From assembly GCF_017255185.1 (NCBI RefSeq), contig NZ_JAFKCZ010000011.1, forward strand, positions 62,001 through 126,000: 64,000 nucleotides of DNA. Direction: 5' to 3'. Positions 17,989 to 27,274 of the stretch are shown one piece after another. Below the pieces are notes generated by a model. The model searched no databases, was not told where the DNA came from, and worked only from the letters and a program-made list of their open reading frames with translations. The position numbers were made by a program, and so were the translations under genes. Every line of letters starts with the position of its first letter. Position 1 is the first letter of the stretch. This stretch comes from Parahaliea mediterranea. Lineage in GTDB: Bacteria; Pseudomonadota; Gammaproteobacteria; Pseudomonadales; Halieaceae.

Positions 17989-19037
17989 TCGAGTGGGTCT
18001 GGCCCTGGTTGCTGGCACTGTTGCCCCTGCCCTGGTTGCTGCGCCGCCTGCTGCCGGCGGCGCGCTCGCGACAGGCGGCGCTGCGGGTACCCTTTTATGA
18101 ACAGTGGCGCGCGTTGAGCGAACAACGCGGCGGCGCGAGCGGCGCGCGCCAGTGGCCCGCGCTGTTGTTGCTGTGGCTGCTCTGGGCCTGCCTGGTGGCG
18201 AGCGCGGCGCGACCGATATGGATCGGCGAACCGGTGGAATTGCCCAGCAGCGGGCGCGACCTGATGCTCGCGGTGGACATCTCCGGCAGCATGCGCATCG
18301 AGGACATGGTGCTGGGCCAACAACAACTGCGCCGCATCGACGCGGTCAAGGTGGTGGGCGCCGATTTTATCGGCCGCCGCGCCGGCGACCGCCTGGGCCT
18401 GATCCTGTTCGGCAGCAAGGCCTACGTACAGTCCCCGCTCAGTTTCGACACCGCGACCGTGCGGCGCTTCCTGGAGGAAGCGCAAATCGGTTTCGCCGGC
18501 CAGGAAACCGCCATCGGCGACGCCATCGGCCTGGCGGTCAAGCGCCTGAAAGAGCGCCCCGCCGACAGCCGCGTGCTGATCCTGCTCACCGACGGCCAGG
18601 ACACCGCCAGCTCGGTGCAGCCGATGGACGCCGCCCGGCTGGCACGCGACCTGGACATACGCATCTACACCATCGGCATCGGCGCCGACCGCTTGACCCT
18701 GCCCGGCCTGTTCGGTTCCAGTTTCGGCTCTCGCCAGGTCAACCCCTCGGCGGAACTCGACGAGGACAGCCTGCGCGCCATCGCCGAACTCACCGGCGGG
18801 CGCTATTTCCGCGCCCGCGACCCTCGGGAGCTCGCCGGCATCTATCAGTTGCTGGATGAACTGGAGCCGGTGGAGCAGGACGTCGCGCTGTACCGGCCGC
18901 GCCAATCCCTGGGCTACTGGCCCCTGGGCGGCGCGCTGGCGCTGAGCTTCGCCCTGGCCCTGCTGCACTGCTATCGCAGCGGCCTGTTCCGGCGCGCCGG
19001 CGCTTTGGCCGGCGGCGAAGGGAGGGCGGCCTCGTGA
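17985..19037 (+). CDS. batA: VWA domain-containing membrane protein (BatA-like)
   Basis: A 350-residue protein with a hydrophobic N-terminus (two helices at about 4-20 and 57-75), a von Willebrand A domain (about 90-300) and a C-terminal transmembrane helix (about 318-335). The metal-binding MIDAS motif is AVDISGSM, with Asp98. LLTDGQDT and the TIGIGAD segment complete the fold. BatA proteins are membrane-anchored with the VWA domain in the periplasm or at the membrane face, and are thought to be activated by MoxR. The ATG start overlaps the previous stop by 4 nt and its stop overlaps the next GTG start. Confidence 0.9.
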   Translation: MIEWVWPWLLALLPLPWLLRRLLPAARSRQAALRVPFYEQWRALSEQRGGASGARQWPALLLLWLLWACLVASAARPIWIGEPVELPSSGRDLMLAVDISGSMRIEDMVLGQQQLRRIDAVKVVGADFIGRRAGDRLGLILFGSKAYVQSPLSFDTATVRRFLEEAQIGFAGQETAIGDAIGLAVKRLKERPADSRVLILLTDGQDTASSVQPMDAARLARDLDIRIYTIGIGADRLTLPGLFGSSFGSRQVNPSAELDEDSLRAIAELTGGRYFRARDPRELAGIYQLLDELEPVEQDVALYRPRQSLGYWPLGGALALSFALALLHCYRSGLFRRAGALAGGEGRAAS

Positions 19038-20905
19038 CCCTGGGGGCACTGCACCTGATGCGCCCGGAATGGCTGTGGGCGCTGCTGCCAGTGGCGCTGC
19101 TGGGACTGGCGCTGGGTCTGTCGGGGCGCCGCGCCGGCAGTTGGAGCAACGTCATTTCACCGGCGCTGCTACCCTACCTGGTGGGCGGGACCCCGGCGAG
19201 CGCTCCAGCGCGGCGCGGCCGCGCCCTGCCCTGGCTAGTGGCGGGCTGGGTACTGGCGGTCATCGCCATGACCGGCCCCAGCCTGGAGAAAATTCCGCAG
19301 CCGGTTCACCAGCGCGAGGACGCCCTGGTCATCCTGCTGGACTTGAGCTACTCGATGAAGGCCGCCGACCTGGCGCCCTCGCGCATCGACCGCGCGCGGC
19401 AAAAGATCCTGGATCTGTTGGCGCGGCGCCGGGAAGGCCAAACCGGCCTGGTGGCCTTCGCCGGCGACGCCCACGTGGTGACCCCGCTGACCGACGACAA
19501 TCCCACCATCGCCAACCTGCTGCCGGCGCTCAACCCGGACATGATGCCGGTGCCGGGCAGCGACGCAGCGGGCGCGGTCGAACTCGCCCTCGACCTGCTG
19601 CGGTCCGGGGCCGCCGGCAGCGGCCGCATCCTGTTGCTGACCGACGCGGTCAGCGAGCGCCAGCGGCAAGCCATCGCCGGGGCGGTGCGCGATGCCGGTG
19701 TCGAGCTGGTGGTCATGGGTGTGGGCACCCCCAGCGGTGCGCCGCTGCCGCTGCCGGACGGCGGTTTCCTCAAGGATCCGAGCGGGGCGATCGTGGTGCC
19801 CGCGCTGAACGAGGCCGAGCTGCAACAGTTGGCGGAGCGGGCCGGGGGCAGCTACCTGCCGATGCAAATCGGCAGCGACGACCTGGAGGCCCTGGCGCAA
19901 CGGACCACCCTACCGGGCCGCGAGCGCCTGTCCGCCGCCGAACGCCGCGCCGACCAGTGGGAGGACCAGGGCTACGCACTGGTGTTACTGTTGCTGCCGC
20001 TGGCGGCGCTGCTATTCCGTCGCGGCCTGCTGGTCACCGCCCTGCCCTTGCTGTTGCTGGGCGGCCCCGAGGCCGCCCGCGCGCAAGGCTGGGACGACCT
20101 GTGGCTGACTCCGGACCAGCAGGGGCGGCGGGCCCTGCTCGAGGGCGACGCCGAGCGCGCCGAGCAATTGTTCGAGGATTCGGCCTGGGCCGGCACCGCG
20201 GCCTACGAACACGGCGACTTCGACGCCGCGGCGCGGCAGTTTGGCCGCGGCGATAGCGCCGACGACTGGTACAACCGCGGCAACGCCCTGGCCCGCGCCG
20301 GCGAGCTGGACGCGGCAATCGAGGCCTTCCGCGAATCGCTGGCCCGGCAACCCGAGCGCAGCGACGCCCGGGACAACCTGGAATTGGTCGAGACGCTGAA
20401 AGAACAGCAGCAGCGCGATCAACAACAGCAACAGGGCGACCAAGCGGGTGAGCGGGACCAGCAGTCCGGTGGCGAGCAACAACAGGACAGCGATTCGCAG
20501 CCGCAGGAAGATAACCCGCAGCAACAGGGCGGAGACTCGCGGCAACAGGACGACGGGGGCTCCCGGCCGGAGCCTGGCGAGCCCGAACAGTCGCAACAGT
20601 CGCCGGAGGACTCGCAATCCGGTACCGAAGCCGGCGACGAGGCGAGCGCCCCCCGGGAACAGGAGCCACAGGCCGGGGACGACGGCAGCAGCGCGCAAGC
20701 GGGTGAGCCACGGGACGGCGAAGCCGAACAGGGGCCGGCCGCGGCCGCGCCGGACCCACAACAGGCCGAGCGCGACCAGGCCTTGCAGCAATGGCTGCGC
20801 CGGGTACCCGACGACCCTTCCGGTCTGCTGCGCGAGAAATTCCGCTACCAAAGCCGGCAGCGGCAACAACAGGGAGAGAAGCCGGAAAATGACACGTACT
20901 GGTAG
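19034..20905 (+). CDS. VWA and TPR domain protein (BatB-BatC fusion)
   Basis: A 623-residue protein joining two functions that are separate genes in some Bat loci. The first half is BatB-like: transmembrane helices near 12-30 and 65-82, a VWA domain with MIDAS motif LLDLSYSM (Asp103), then a helix near 310-340. The second half is BatC-like: tetratricopeptide repeats (about 355-455, WYNRGNALARAGELDAAIEAF), then a long disordered region rich in Gln, Glu, Ser, Asp and Gly (about 458-590). The GTG start is coupled to the preceding stop (GTGA). The TPR part would bind protein partners in the periplasm. Confidence 0.9.
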   Translation: MTLGALHLMRPEWLWALLPVALLGLALGLSGRRAGSWSNVISPALLPYLVGGTPASAPARRGRALPWLVAGWVLAVIAMTGPSLEKIPQPVHQREDALVILLDLSYSMKAADLAPSRIDRARQKILDLLARRREGQTGLVAFAGDAHVVTPLTDDNPTIANLLPALNPDMMPVPGSDAAGAVELALDLLRSGAAGSGRILLLTDAVSERQRQAIAGAVRDAGVELVVMGVGTPSGAPLPLPDGGFLKDPSGAIVVPALNEAELQQLAERAGGSYLPMQIGSDDLEALAQRTTLPGRERLSAAERRADQWEDQGYALVLLLLPLAALLFRRGLLVTALPLLLLGGPEAARAQGWDDLWLTPDQQGRRALLEGDAERAEQLFEDSAWAGTAAYEHGDFDAAARQFGRGDSADDWYNRGNALARAGELDAAIEAFRESLARQPERSDARDNLELVETLKEQQQRDQQQQQGDQAGERDQQSGGEQQQDSDSQPQEDNPQQQGGDSRQQDDGGSRPEPGEPEQSQQSPEDSQSGTEAGDEASAPREQEPQAGDDGSSAQAGEPRDGEAEQGPAAAAPDPQQAERDQALQQWLRRVPDDPSGLLREKFRYQSRQRQQQGEKPENDTYW

Positions 20906-22562
20906 GACAATGGTGTTCGCGATGGCGCTGCTGACCCTGTTCAGCGCCGGCGCCAGGGCGGCGCTGGAAGCGAGCGTCGACCGCCGGCAAATCGCCATGG
21001 GCGACACCCTGCGCCTGGTGATCGAAACCACAGGCGACGAGGAACTGGCCGACATCGACCTGGAGCCGCTGAAGCGCGACTTCGACATCCTGCAACGCTC
21101 CTCCGCCAGCAGCGTGCAGATCGTCAACGGCCAGCGCAGCCATACCAAGCAACTGGTGGTGGACCTGAGCCCGCTGCGCCAGGGCGCCCTGCGCATACCG
21201 CCACTGGCCAGCGGCGGGGAGCGCTCCAACGCGGTGACCGTGGAGGTAGGGCCGCCCCCGGAGCTGCCCGGCGGCGACCAGCAGGTGCTGTTCGAGGCGG
21301 AGGTGGACCGCGAGGCGGTCTATGTCCAGGGCCAGGTACTGCTCACCCTGCGGATACAACAGGCGATCAATCTCGATGCGCGCAGTGTCAGCGAACTGCG
21401 GCTGGACAATGCCTTTGTCAAACCGCTGGAGCAGAACTCGTTCCAGCGCACGGTCGACGGCCGGCCCTGGCTGGTGCACGAAATTCGCTACGCCATCTTC
21501 CCCGAGTCCAGCGGCACGCTGGAGATTCCGCCCCAGACCTTCAGCGCCCGCGAGAGCATCGCCCGGCGCAGCCTGTTCGACCGCGGCAACGGCCGCCTGG
21601 TGCGGCGCGTCACCGAGCCGCTGCGCATCGAGGTGCTGCAGCAACCGGCCGCCTACCCGGACGGTGCCACCTGGCTGCCGGCGACCTCGCTGGCGATCGA
21701 GGAGCAGTGGTCCACGCCGCCGGAACAACTGCGGGCGGGGCAGTCGGCCACCCGCACCATCCGCGTCACCGGCAGCGGCCTGCAGGGCGCGCAGCTGCCG
21801 CCCGTGCTGTTCCCCGCGACCCCCGGGCTCAAGTACTACCCCGACCAGCCGCAAATCAGCGAGAGTGAATCGAGCAGCGGCCTGGTGGGCCAGCGCGTGG
21901 ACAGCGCGGCGCTGGTACCGACCAGCGCCGGCACCTACCGCATTCCGGAGGTACGCATTCCCTGGTGGGATACCGAGTCCGGGGCGTTGCGCGAGGCGGT
22001 ACTGCCGGGCCGGGAGATCCAGGTGGCGGCCGCCGCGCCCCACAGCGCGCCCTCGCCCCTGCCGGCGCCCGCCACCACCACGGCGAACCGCGACGCGGTC
22101 ACCGCGACGGGAACGGCAGTGGAATTGTGGATCTGGCGGGGCGTGGCCCTGTTCAGCGCCCTGGGCTGGCTGGCGACCCTGGCCTGGCTGTGGCGTCAGC
22201 GACAGCAACAACAGCGGGCGCCGGTGGAACACGAGCGCGCCTTGCCCGGCGAGGCCGCGGCCTACAAGACACTGCTGGCGGCCTGCGCCGCCGACCAGGC
22301 CACCCGCGCTCGGCGGGCCCTGCTCGACTGGGGACGGGCCCTGATGCCCAACGAGCCGGACCTCACCCTGGACGGCTTCGCCGCTCACTGCGCAGACGCG
22401 CGCCTGCGGTCGGCCATCGATACCCTGAACCGCGAACTCTACGCCGGCGACACCGGGCACTGGCGCGGGGACGAACTCGCGGCGCTGGCCAGGGAATTAC
22501 GCAAGCCGCTGCGCAAGCGCGCGGCGGGCGAGTCCCCCGCCCTGGGCCTCTACCCCGCCTGA
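20889..22562 (+). CDS. batD: BatD family protein
   Basis: A 557-residue membrane-bound protein. The ATG at 20889 overlaps the end of the previous gene by 17 nt and gives a short signal peptide ending at ARA-AL; an ATG at 20910 is the alternative. A large periplasmic region of Ig-like beta domains follows (DRRQIAMGDTLRLVIET, later IPPLASG and IRVTGSGLQGAQLP), then one transmembrane helix (about 415-435) and a cytoplasmic C-terminal domain. This is the normal BatD layout. It closes the operon and converges on pepN with a single-nucleotide gap, with no hairpin between them. Confidence 0.9.
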   Translation: MTRTGRTMVFAMALLTLFSAGARAALEASVDRRQIAMGDTLRLVIETTGDEELADIDLEPLKRDFDILQRSSASSVQIVNGQRSHTKQLVVDLSPLRQGALRIPPLASGGERSNAVTVEVGPPPELPGGDQQVLFEAEVDREAVYVQGQVLLTLRIQQAINLDARSVSELRLDNAFVKPLEQNSFQRTVDGRPWLVHEIRYAIFPESSGTLEIPPQTFSARESIARRSLFDRGNGRLVRRVTEPLRIEVLQQPAAYPDGATWLPATSLAIEEQWSTPPEQLRAGQSATRTIRVTGSGLQGAQLPPVLFPATPGLKYYPDQPQISESESSSGLVGQRVDSAALVPTSAGTYRIPEVRIPWWDTESGALREAVLPGREIQVAAAAPHSAPSPLPAPATTTANRDAVTATGTAVELWIWRGVALFSALGWLATLAWLWRQRQQQQRAPVEHERALPGEAAAYKTLLAACAADQATRARRALLDWGRALMPNEPDLTLDGFAAHCADARLRSAIDTLNRELYAGDTGHWRGDELAALARELRKPLRKRAAGESPALGLYPA

Positions 22563-22563
22563 C

Positions 22564-25227
22564 TCAATCCTCCAGGGACTTGCTCACCACCTCGTAGACA
22601 TCCGGCGACAGGCCGGGCAGCGCCGCCAGGCGCTGCAACTGGGCGCGCATCAGATTGGCGCGCTCGCCCGCGTAGTTGCGCCAGCGGGTCAGGGGCGTCA
22701 GCAGGCGCGAGGCAATTTGCGGATTGCGGCTGTTGAGCTGCTCCACCACGTCGGCGAGGAAGCGGTAGCCCTCGCCGTCGCCGCGGTGAAACTGCAGCGG
22801 GTTGCCGTTGGCGAAACCGCCCACCAGGGCCCGCACCTTGTTGGGGTTGCGCAGGTCGAAGGCCTCGTGGGCCATCAGCTGCCGCACCCGCTCCAGGGCG
22901 TCGTCGCCGGGCATCGCGGCCTGTACCTGCAACCACTGATTGACCACCAGGGACTCGTCGCGCCAGTCGCGGTAGAACCCCGCCAGGGTTTCCTCCCGCA
23001 CCTGCGCCGCTGCGCGCTGGGAGATCACCCGCAGCGCCGCCAGGCGATCGGTCATGTTGCCGGCGGCGGTGTACTGGGCGCGGGCCAGGTTGATGTGCTC
23101 CTCGCGGGCGGCGGCCAGGTACTCCAGCGCGGTATTGCGCAGGCCGCGGGCGGCGATCTGCGCCGCCTCCGGCGCGTAGGGGGCATCGACCGCGCTGCGC
23201 CGGTAGGCGTCGAGCCAGTTCGCCTCGCAGTGGCTGGCGAGCGCGCGCAGCACGGTTTCCCGGGCGCCGTGAATAGCCTCCACGTCGGCGCCGCCGCGCT
23301 GCGCCGCCAGCTCCGCCAGGTAGGTCTCGCCCGGCAGGCGCAGCATGTCCGCGACCATGGCCGGGTCGGCGCTGGTGTCGGCCAGCAGCGCGTCACAGGC
23401 TTCCAGGTAGACCGCCGCCACCCGCGGTTCCTGGTTGGCCTGCAGTTGCTCCTGCACCTCGTTGATCACCGACACCGCCAGCTGTTGCGCCGCGTCCCAG
23501 CGCACGAAACCGTCGTCGTCCCGGCGCATCAGCGCGCACAGGTCCTCGCGCGCATAGCCGTACTCGAGGCGCACCGGGGCGGAGAAGCCCCGCAGCAGCG
23601 AGGGCACCGGCTTCTCGCCCACGCCCTCGAACACGAAGCGCTGCTCGGCGGCGTCGATCATCAATACCCGGTGGGTATTGTCGGCGGTCTCGGCGTCCGG
23701 CGCCTCGCCGGCCAGGCGCAGGGGCAGGTTGCCGGCCTCGCCCAGCAGGCCCATGGCCAGCGGGATCAGCAACGGCTCCTTGTGGGGCTGCCCCGGCGTG
23801 GGCGGGCAGCTTTGGGACACCACCAGGGTGTAGCGCTCGCGCTCGGGATCGTATTCGTCGCGCACCGTGAGCAGCGGCGTGCCGGCCTGTGAATACCAGC
23901 GGCGGAACTGACCGAGATCGAGGCCGGAGGCGTCCTCCATGGCCCTGACGAAATCCTCGCAGGTCACCGCCTGGCCGTCGTGGCGCTCGAAGTACAGGTC
24001 CGAACCCTTGCGGAACTGCTCCGGCCCGAGCAGGGTGTGGATCATGCGCACCACCTCCGCGCCCTTCTCGTAGACCGTCACGGTGTAGAAATTGGAGATC
24101 TCGATAAAGGAGTCCGGGCGTACCGGGTGCGCCATGGGGCCGGCGTCCTCGGCGAATTGCAGGGTGCGCAGCACCGTGGCGTCCTCCACCCGCTTGACCG
24201 TGCGCGAGCCCATGTCGGCGGAGAACTCGGCGTCGCGGAACACGGTAAAACCTTCCTTCAGGCTGAGCTGGAACCAGTCGCGACAGGTCACCCGGTTGCC
24301 GGACCAGTTGTGGAAGTACTCGTGGGCGACAATCGCCTCCACGGTCTGGAAGCCCTTGTCGGTGGTGGTTTCGGGGCTGCACAGCACGCAGGAGCTATTG
24401 AAGATGTTGAGGCTCTTGTTTTCCATCGCCCCCATGTTGAAGTCGTCCACCGCCACGATGTTGAAGATATCCAGGTCGTACTCGCGGCCGTAGACGTCCT
24501 CGTCCCAGCGCATCGCCTTCTTCAGCGAGCGCATGGCGTGGTCGCACTTGTCGAGGTCTTTCTCCTCGACAAAAATGCGCAGCGCGACCTCGCGGCCGCC
24601 GCAGGTGGTAAAGCTGTCGTCGACACTGTGCAAATCCCCCGCCACCAGGGCGAAGAGGTAGGCCGGCTTGGGGAAGGGATCGTCCCAGCGCACGCGGTGG
24701 CGCCCTCCCGGCAGTTCCTCCCTCGCCACCGCGTTGCCATTGCTCAGCAGCACCGGGTAGCGCGCGCGGTCGGCCTCGATCGCCACCTCGAAGCGCGCCA
24801 TCACGTCGGGGCGGTCCAGGTAGTAGGTGATCTTGCGAAAGCCCTCCGCCTCGCACTGGGTGCAGAACATCGTGCGCGACTTGTACAGGCCCTCCAGGGA
24901 ACTGTTGTCCTGGGAGCGGATGCGGGTGCGGGTACTCAGCTCAAAGCGCGCCGGCACGCGGTGCACCAGCAGGGTCTCGTCCCCGGCCTGGAACTCGTCG
25001 TCGTCCAGTGCGCGCCCGTCCAGGGCCACCGACTCCAGCTGCAGGTCCTGGCCGTGCAGCACCAGCGGCGCGTCCCCGGCCACGCCGTCATTGCGGCGCA
25101 GGTGCAGGGTGGCCTCCACCGTGGCGTGGTCCTCGTGCAGGTCGAAATACAGCACCGTTTTATCGATGAGGTAGGCCGGCGGCTGGTAGTCCTTGAGATA
25201 AATGGCGCGGGGTTTGGCGTCTCGCAT
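22564..25227 (-). CDS. pepN: Aminopeptidase N
   Basis: An 887-residue M1 metallopeptidase that removes N-terminal residues from peptides in the cytoplasm. The exopeptidase motif GAMEN lies near residue 266 and the zinc site HEYFHNW with its downstream Glu (SLKEG) near residues 302-325. The C-terminal helical domain (about 550-887) matches the E. coli-type enzyme in length and order. It is followed upstream by the DUF2797 gene in the same direction, 15 nt apart, an arrangement common in gammaproteobacteria. Confidence 0.97.
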   Translation of the reverse strand: MRDAKPRAIYLKDYQPPAYLIDKTVLYFDLHEDHATVEATLHLRRNDGVAGDAPLVLHGQDLQLESVALDGRALDDDEFQAGDETLLVHRVPARFELSTRTRIRSQDNSSLEGLYKSRTMFCTQCEAEGFRKITYYLDRPDVMARFEVAIEADRARYPVLLSNGNAVAREELPGGRHRVRWDDPFPKPAYLFALVAGDLHSVDDSFTTCGGREVALRIFVEEKDLDKCDHAMRSLKKAMRWDEDVYGREYDLDIFNIVAVDDFNMGAMENKSLNIFNSSCVLCSPETTTDKGFQTVEAIVAHEYFHNWSGNRVTCRDWFQLSLKEGFTVFRDAEFSADMGSRTVKRVEDATVLRTLQFAEDAGPMAHPVRPDSFIEISNFYTVTVYEKGAEVVRMIHTLLGPEQFRKGSDLYFERHDGQAVTCEDFVRAMEDASGLDLGQFRRWYSQAGTPLLTVRDEYDPERERYTLVVSQSCPPTPGQPHKEPLLIPLAMGLLGEAGNLPLRLAGEAPDAETADNTHRVLMIDAAEQRFVFEGVGEKPVPSLLRGFSAPVRLEYGYAREDLCALMRRDDDGFVRWDAAQQLAVSVINEVQEQLQANQEPRVAAVYLEACDALLADTSADPAMVADMLRLPGETYLAELAAQRGGADVEAIHGARETVLRALASHCEANWLDAYRRSAVDAPYAPEAAQIAARGLRNTALEYLAAAREEHINLARAQYTAAGNMTDRLAALRVISQRAAAQVREETLAGFYRDWRDESLVVNQWLQVQAAMPGDDALERVRQLMAHEAFDLRNPNKVRALVGGFANGNPLQFHRGDGEGYRFLADVVEQLNSRNPQIASRLLTPLTRWRNYAGERANLMRAQLQRLAALPGLSPDVYEVVSKSLED

Positions 25228-25242
25228 GGATACCTCGATAAC

Positions 25243-26076
25243 TCAGAGTCGGTGGAGGGCGACCTGGTAGCCGCCGTACTTGCGCAGGTTGATCACTCCG
25301 GTGTCGAAAATCAGGTACTGGCCCTTGATGCCCATCAGGGTACCCTCGATGGTCGGGCTCTTGTCGAGGTTGAAGGACTTCACCTTGGCCGGGTACTCCA
25401 GCACCGGGTAGTCGATCCGGGTCTCGGGCTGGCCTTCCAGCACGCTGATCGCCTGCAAGCCGTGCTCGGCTTGCAAGGCCTCGACCTGGGCGGCGCACTC
25501 CGCCACCAGTCGCTGGCGCTGGGCCTCGAGATCGACCTCATCGTTCGCGCCCTTGAGCATCGCCTGCCAGCTGGTTTTGTCGGCGACGTGCTGCTTGAAC
25601 AGGGTCTCCACCAGTCCGGACTGGTAGCGGCTGCCGACCCGGAAGATGGGCAGGGCCTGGGTGGCCCCCTGGTCCATCCAGCGGGTGGGCACCTGGCTGT
25701 GGCGGGTGATGCCCACCTTGAGGCCGGAGGTGTTGGCCAGGTACACGATGTGGTCGATCATGCAGTGGGTCTCGCCCCACTGCGGTTCCCGGCAGGTACC
25801 CTGGTGGTAGTGGCATTTTTCCGGGCTGACAATGCAGCTGTCGCACTGGGCCAGGCGCTTGAAACAGGGGTAGCAGTAACCCTGGCTGAAGCTCTTGCTG
25901 GTCTTGCGGTCGCAGTGGATGCAGTTGATCTGCCCGCGGTATTCCAGTTGCAGGGCTTGCCCCACCAGGGTGTTCAGCGGTTCCAGGTGCTCGCCCAGCA
26001 CCATCTGGTATTGCACCGGCGTTTCCAGTGCGGTGTGCATTTTGCGCAGGGGACCTGCTGCCAGCTCTTGGGCCAA
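25243..26076 (-). CDS. DUF2797 domain-containing protein
   Basis: A 277-residue protein of unknown biochemical function. Residues about 50-95 carry a cysteine-rich region with CxxC pairs (CIHC, CYPC, CDSC), probably a zinc site, followed by HYHQGTCREPQWGE. The middle has the GIY-YIG-like strand order VYLANTSGLKVGITR. The most likely start is TTG at 26076, with GGAGC about 8 nt upstream; the next in-frame ATG (26040) has no ribosome-binding site. The gene sits between pepN and a yeaC-like gene and is probably in their operon. Confidence 0.85.
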   Translation of the reverse strand: MAQELAAGPLRKMHTALETPVQYQMVLGEHLEPLNTLVGQALQLEYRGQINCIHCDRKTSKSFSQGYCYPCFKRLAQCDSCIVSPEKCHYHQGTCREPQWGETHCMIDHIVYLANTSGLKVGITRHSQVPTRWMDQGATQALPIFRVGSRYQSGLVETLFKQHVADKTSWQAMLKGANDEVDLEAQRQRLVAECAAQVEALQAEHGLQAISVLEGQPETRIDYPVLEYPAKVKSFNLDKSPTIEGTLMGIKGQYLIFDTGVINLRKYGGYQVALHRL

Positions 26077-26108
26077 TTCGAGCTCCTATCGAACGTCGGT
26101 TGGGAAAA

Positions 26109-26363
26109 TCAGTCGCGCCAGGACAGGGGCTGCGGCGCGGGGTCGTCGCACACCTCGCCCGCCTTGTGGCCGCGGTCGATGTAGCCGACCCGCTCCCCCT
26201 CGGGCAGGTTGCGCTGTCCCCAGGCGATCACCGCCTGCAGGCAGTGTTCACGCTGCTCGGGGGTCAGGCGGCGGCCGTCGGGCCATTTGCCCAGCTCCAC
26301 CGCCCGCTTGAGGTCGCGATAGACCTCGGGCGTCATGCTGTCGATGAGTTGGCGGTAATCCAT
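26109..26363 (-). CDS. DUF1315 family protein (YeaC-like)
   Basis: An 84-residue soluble protein. It matches the DUF1315/YeaC family along its length: MTPEVYRDLKRAVELGKWPDG, then LTPEQREHCLQAVIAWG. No function is established for the family. It precedes DUF2797 and pepN on the same strand. The C-terminal tail (GEVCDDPAPQPLSWRD) varies among relatives. Confidence 0.85.
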   Translation of the reverse strand: MDYRQLIDSMTPEVYRDLKRAVELGKWPDGRRLTPEQREHCLQAVIAWGQRNLPEGERVGYIDRGHKAGEVCDDPAPQPLSWRD

Positions 26364-26398
26364 GGGGGTATGCGAGGTACGTGTAGGGAAAGCGGCGA

Positions 26399-27274
26399 TT
26401 ATACCGCCCGGGGCCCGCCCTTGTCGCCCGTTGCCCGCGACAGCAGGCCGAAGGCGGCGCCCAGGGCGGCGCCGCTCAGCAGGCCGCCGACATGGGCGGC
26501 GTTGGCGATCGCGCCAAAACCCAGCACCTCCACCAGGCCGAACACACAGACCACCAGCCAGCCGACCATCAACAGCATGATCGGCGTACTGGGCCTAAAC
26601 GCCCAGCGCGGCTGCACCAGGGCCCCGACCCAGCTGAAGCCCAGCAGCCCGTACACCACGCCGGACATGCCGCCGAAGATGCCGGGGCCGCCGAACAGGT
26701 ACTGGGCGGAATTCGACACCAGGGCGATCACCACGAACAGGCCGAGCATATTGAAGCTGCCCATGACCCGCTCCACCTTCGCCCCCAGCTCCCACAGCCA
26801 CAGGCCGTTGAATACAATGTGCAGCCAGCCGAAATGCAGGAAGGCCGGCGTCAGCAGGCGCCAGTACTGCCCGCCCTGGGGCTGGAACTGCAGCTGGCCA
26901 CCCTCGAGGGTGAAGGGCGTGAAGCTCAGGGCCGACAACAGCGCCAGGGAGGGCTGCAGGTAGACCAGTAAAAAACCCAGCACACTGAGCGCCAGCAATG
27001 CCAGGGTGACCGGCGCCCCCCGCCAGCGGTTGGCCGCGGCCGCCGGCCGCGCCTCCCGGGGGCGCTCGCGCAGTTCGATCCGCACCTCGCCCGCGCGCCA
27101 GGCCTGGTACAGCGCCTCCACCTCGGCCACCTGGCCGGGCTCGCCCACTTTCAACACCTGGCGACCGCCCTCTTCGTAGATACGGTGGCCCACCCCGCGC
27201 TGGTGCAACACGGCACTCAGCGGCAGGAGGTTCTCCTCGACGTCGACGCTGAGCGCCGTATACCCGCGAAACAT
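26399..27274 (-). CDS. Rhomboid family intramembrane serine protease
   Basis: A 291-residue membrane protease with a cytoplasmic N-terminal domain (about 1-85) and six or more transmembrane helices. The catalytic dyad is Ser204 in GGMSGVVYG and His261 in NAAHVGG. The HFGWLHIVFNGLWLW segment (about 145-159) contains the conserved His/Asn of the oxyanion site. Its ATG at 27274 overlaps the nadK stop codon by one base (TGATG), so the two genes are translationally coupled. A TTG three bases upstream is less likely. Substrates are unknown. Confidence 0.93.
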   Translation of the reverse strand: MFRGYTALSVDVEENLLPLSAVLHQRGVGHRIYEEGGRQVLKVGEPGQVAEVEALYQAWRAGEVRIELRERPREARPAAAANRWRGAPVTLALLALSVLGFLLVYLQPSLALLSALSFTPFTLEGGQLQFQPQGGQYWRLLTPAFLHFGWLHIVFNGLWLWELGAKVERVMGSFNMLGLFVVIALVSNSAQYLFGGPGIFGGMSGVVYGLLGFSWVGALVQPRWAFRPSTPIMLLMVGWLVVCVFGLVEVLGFGAIANAAHVGGLLSGAALGAAFGLLSRATGDKGGPRAV

